Shown here: piece by piece, positions 63,899-64,000 of the stretch
Position numbering within the stretch: the first letter of the stretch is position 1
Layout: the number at the start of each line of letters is the position of its first letter
Assembly: GCA_963703015.1 (NCBI GenBank)
Contig: OY969779.1
Span: 1,116,001 to 1,180,000, forward strand
From: Methanobacterium_B sp963703015
GTDB taxonomy: Archaea; Methanobacteriota; Methanobacteria; Methanobacteriales; Methanobacteriaceae
Reading direction: 5' to 3'
DNA length: 64,000 nucleotides
Notes under the pieces: generated by a model
Told to the model about the DNA's origin: nothing
The model's database searches: none
Seen by the model: the letters and a program-made list of their open reading frames with translations, nothing else
Program-made: the position numbers and the translations under genes

Positions 63899-64000
63899 AT
63901 GAGAAAACATTTCAGTGGCTACAACTTCCTGGCAGACCCTAAAACAGGAGTTACATTTAGATGGGGAGATAGTTTCAATGAAGATCCATACATGGCACCA
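63899..64000 (+). CDS. N-terminus of unidentified protein, possibly radical SAM, cut by window edge
   Basis: Only 34 codons are visible, starting MRKHFSGYNFLADPKTGVTF and continuing RWGDSFNEDPYMAP to the edge. I recall similar openings (HFxGYNFL...GVTFRWG...P) in radical SAM proteins where the cluster-binding Cys come slightly later, but the diagnostic motif is outside the window. GGAG lies six bases before ATG 63899; ATG 63896 and 63887 are also in frame. It is co-directional with and 16 bases after the TNSSS gene. Confidence 0.5.
   Translation, partial: MRKHFSGYNFLADPKTGVTFRWGDSFNEDPYMAP

Overview
The window looks like the chromosome of a hydrogenotrophic methanogen of the order Methanobacteriales, most likely a mesophilic Methanobacterium-type organism. 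The evidence is the AT-rich DNA and archaeal TATA-type promoters, the methanogen-only genes (component A2 of methyl-coenzyme M reductase activation, methanogenesis markers 8 and 9, heterodisulfide reductase, F420 and methanopterin biosynthesis), the archaeal GatDE amidotransferase, archaeal IMP cyclohydrolase PurO, GTP cyclohydrolase III, ether-lipid archaetidylserine enzymes and an intron-containing tRNA. From memory, the order around PurO-CofE-CofD and the archaetidylserine genes resembles that of Methanothermobacter. No transposase, integrase, CRISPR array or rRNA was seen.

Layout. 1-5 kb (minus strand): partial MptD, a sortase, a secreted protein with a possible sortase signal, a DUF515-type membrane protein, and archaetidylserine synthase and decarboxylase. 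5.6-9.4 kb (plus): an unknown protein with MreB, then RNase HII and an ExbB/ExbD-type motor pair. 9.4-17.5 kb (plus): PurO, CofE, CofD, GTP cyclohydrolase III, a Dus/NifR3-like TIM barrel, AtwA, the marker 9 Cys-rich protein, precorrin-2 dehydrogenase and HemA. This links purine, F420, deazaflavin/pterin, MCR activation and tetrapyrrole (F430) supply. 17.5-33.8 kb (minus): DUF4013 membrane protein, AAA ATPase, endonuclease IV-like, thioredoxin reductase, GatE, GatD, exonuclease III, a two-subunit 2-oxoacid:ferredoxin oxidoreductase, then VorABC with an acyl-CoA synthetase and an XRE-cupin regulator. 34-43.3 kb: small conserved proteins, a flavoprotein, GlmM, DNA ligase, an FTR-rubredoxin fusion with a glutaredoxin, ThiC and a CBS protein. 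43.4-64 kb: marker 8, a split tRNA-Met(CAU), two TiaS-like paralogues, an ExbB/DUF2149 pair, four secreted proteins (three with PKD, chitobiase-C and Big_5-like modules), an Hdr-type ABC operon with unusual cysteine losses, a BtuF-like binding protein, a TNSSS-motif protein and the first codons of a further gene.

The most unusual material lies in the last 20 kb. The surface-protein genes share an almost identical promoter element (consensus CGATAYGTWTAWRTATR) that also occurs before the TNSSS gene. The HdrA there carries a C-terminal MvhD-like domain lacking the expected cysteines, and its HdrB has one degenerate CCG motif. The TNSSS gene has a long leader with a 13-bp hairpin whose loop is complementary to its own ribosome binding site. 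Three genes in the window appear to start with ATT. All assignments rest on reading the sequence and on recall of protein families; no database search was run.
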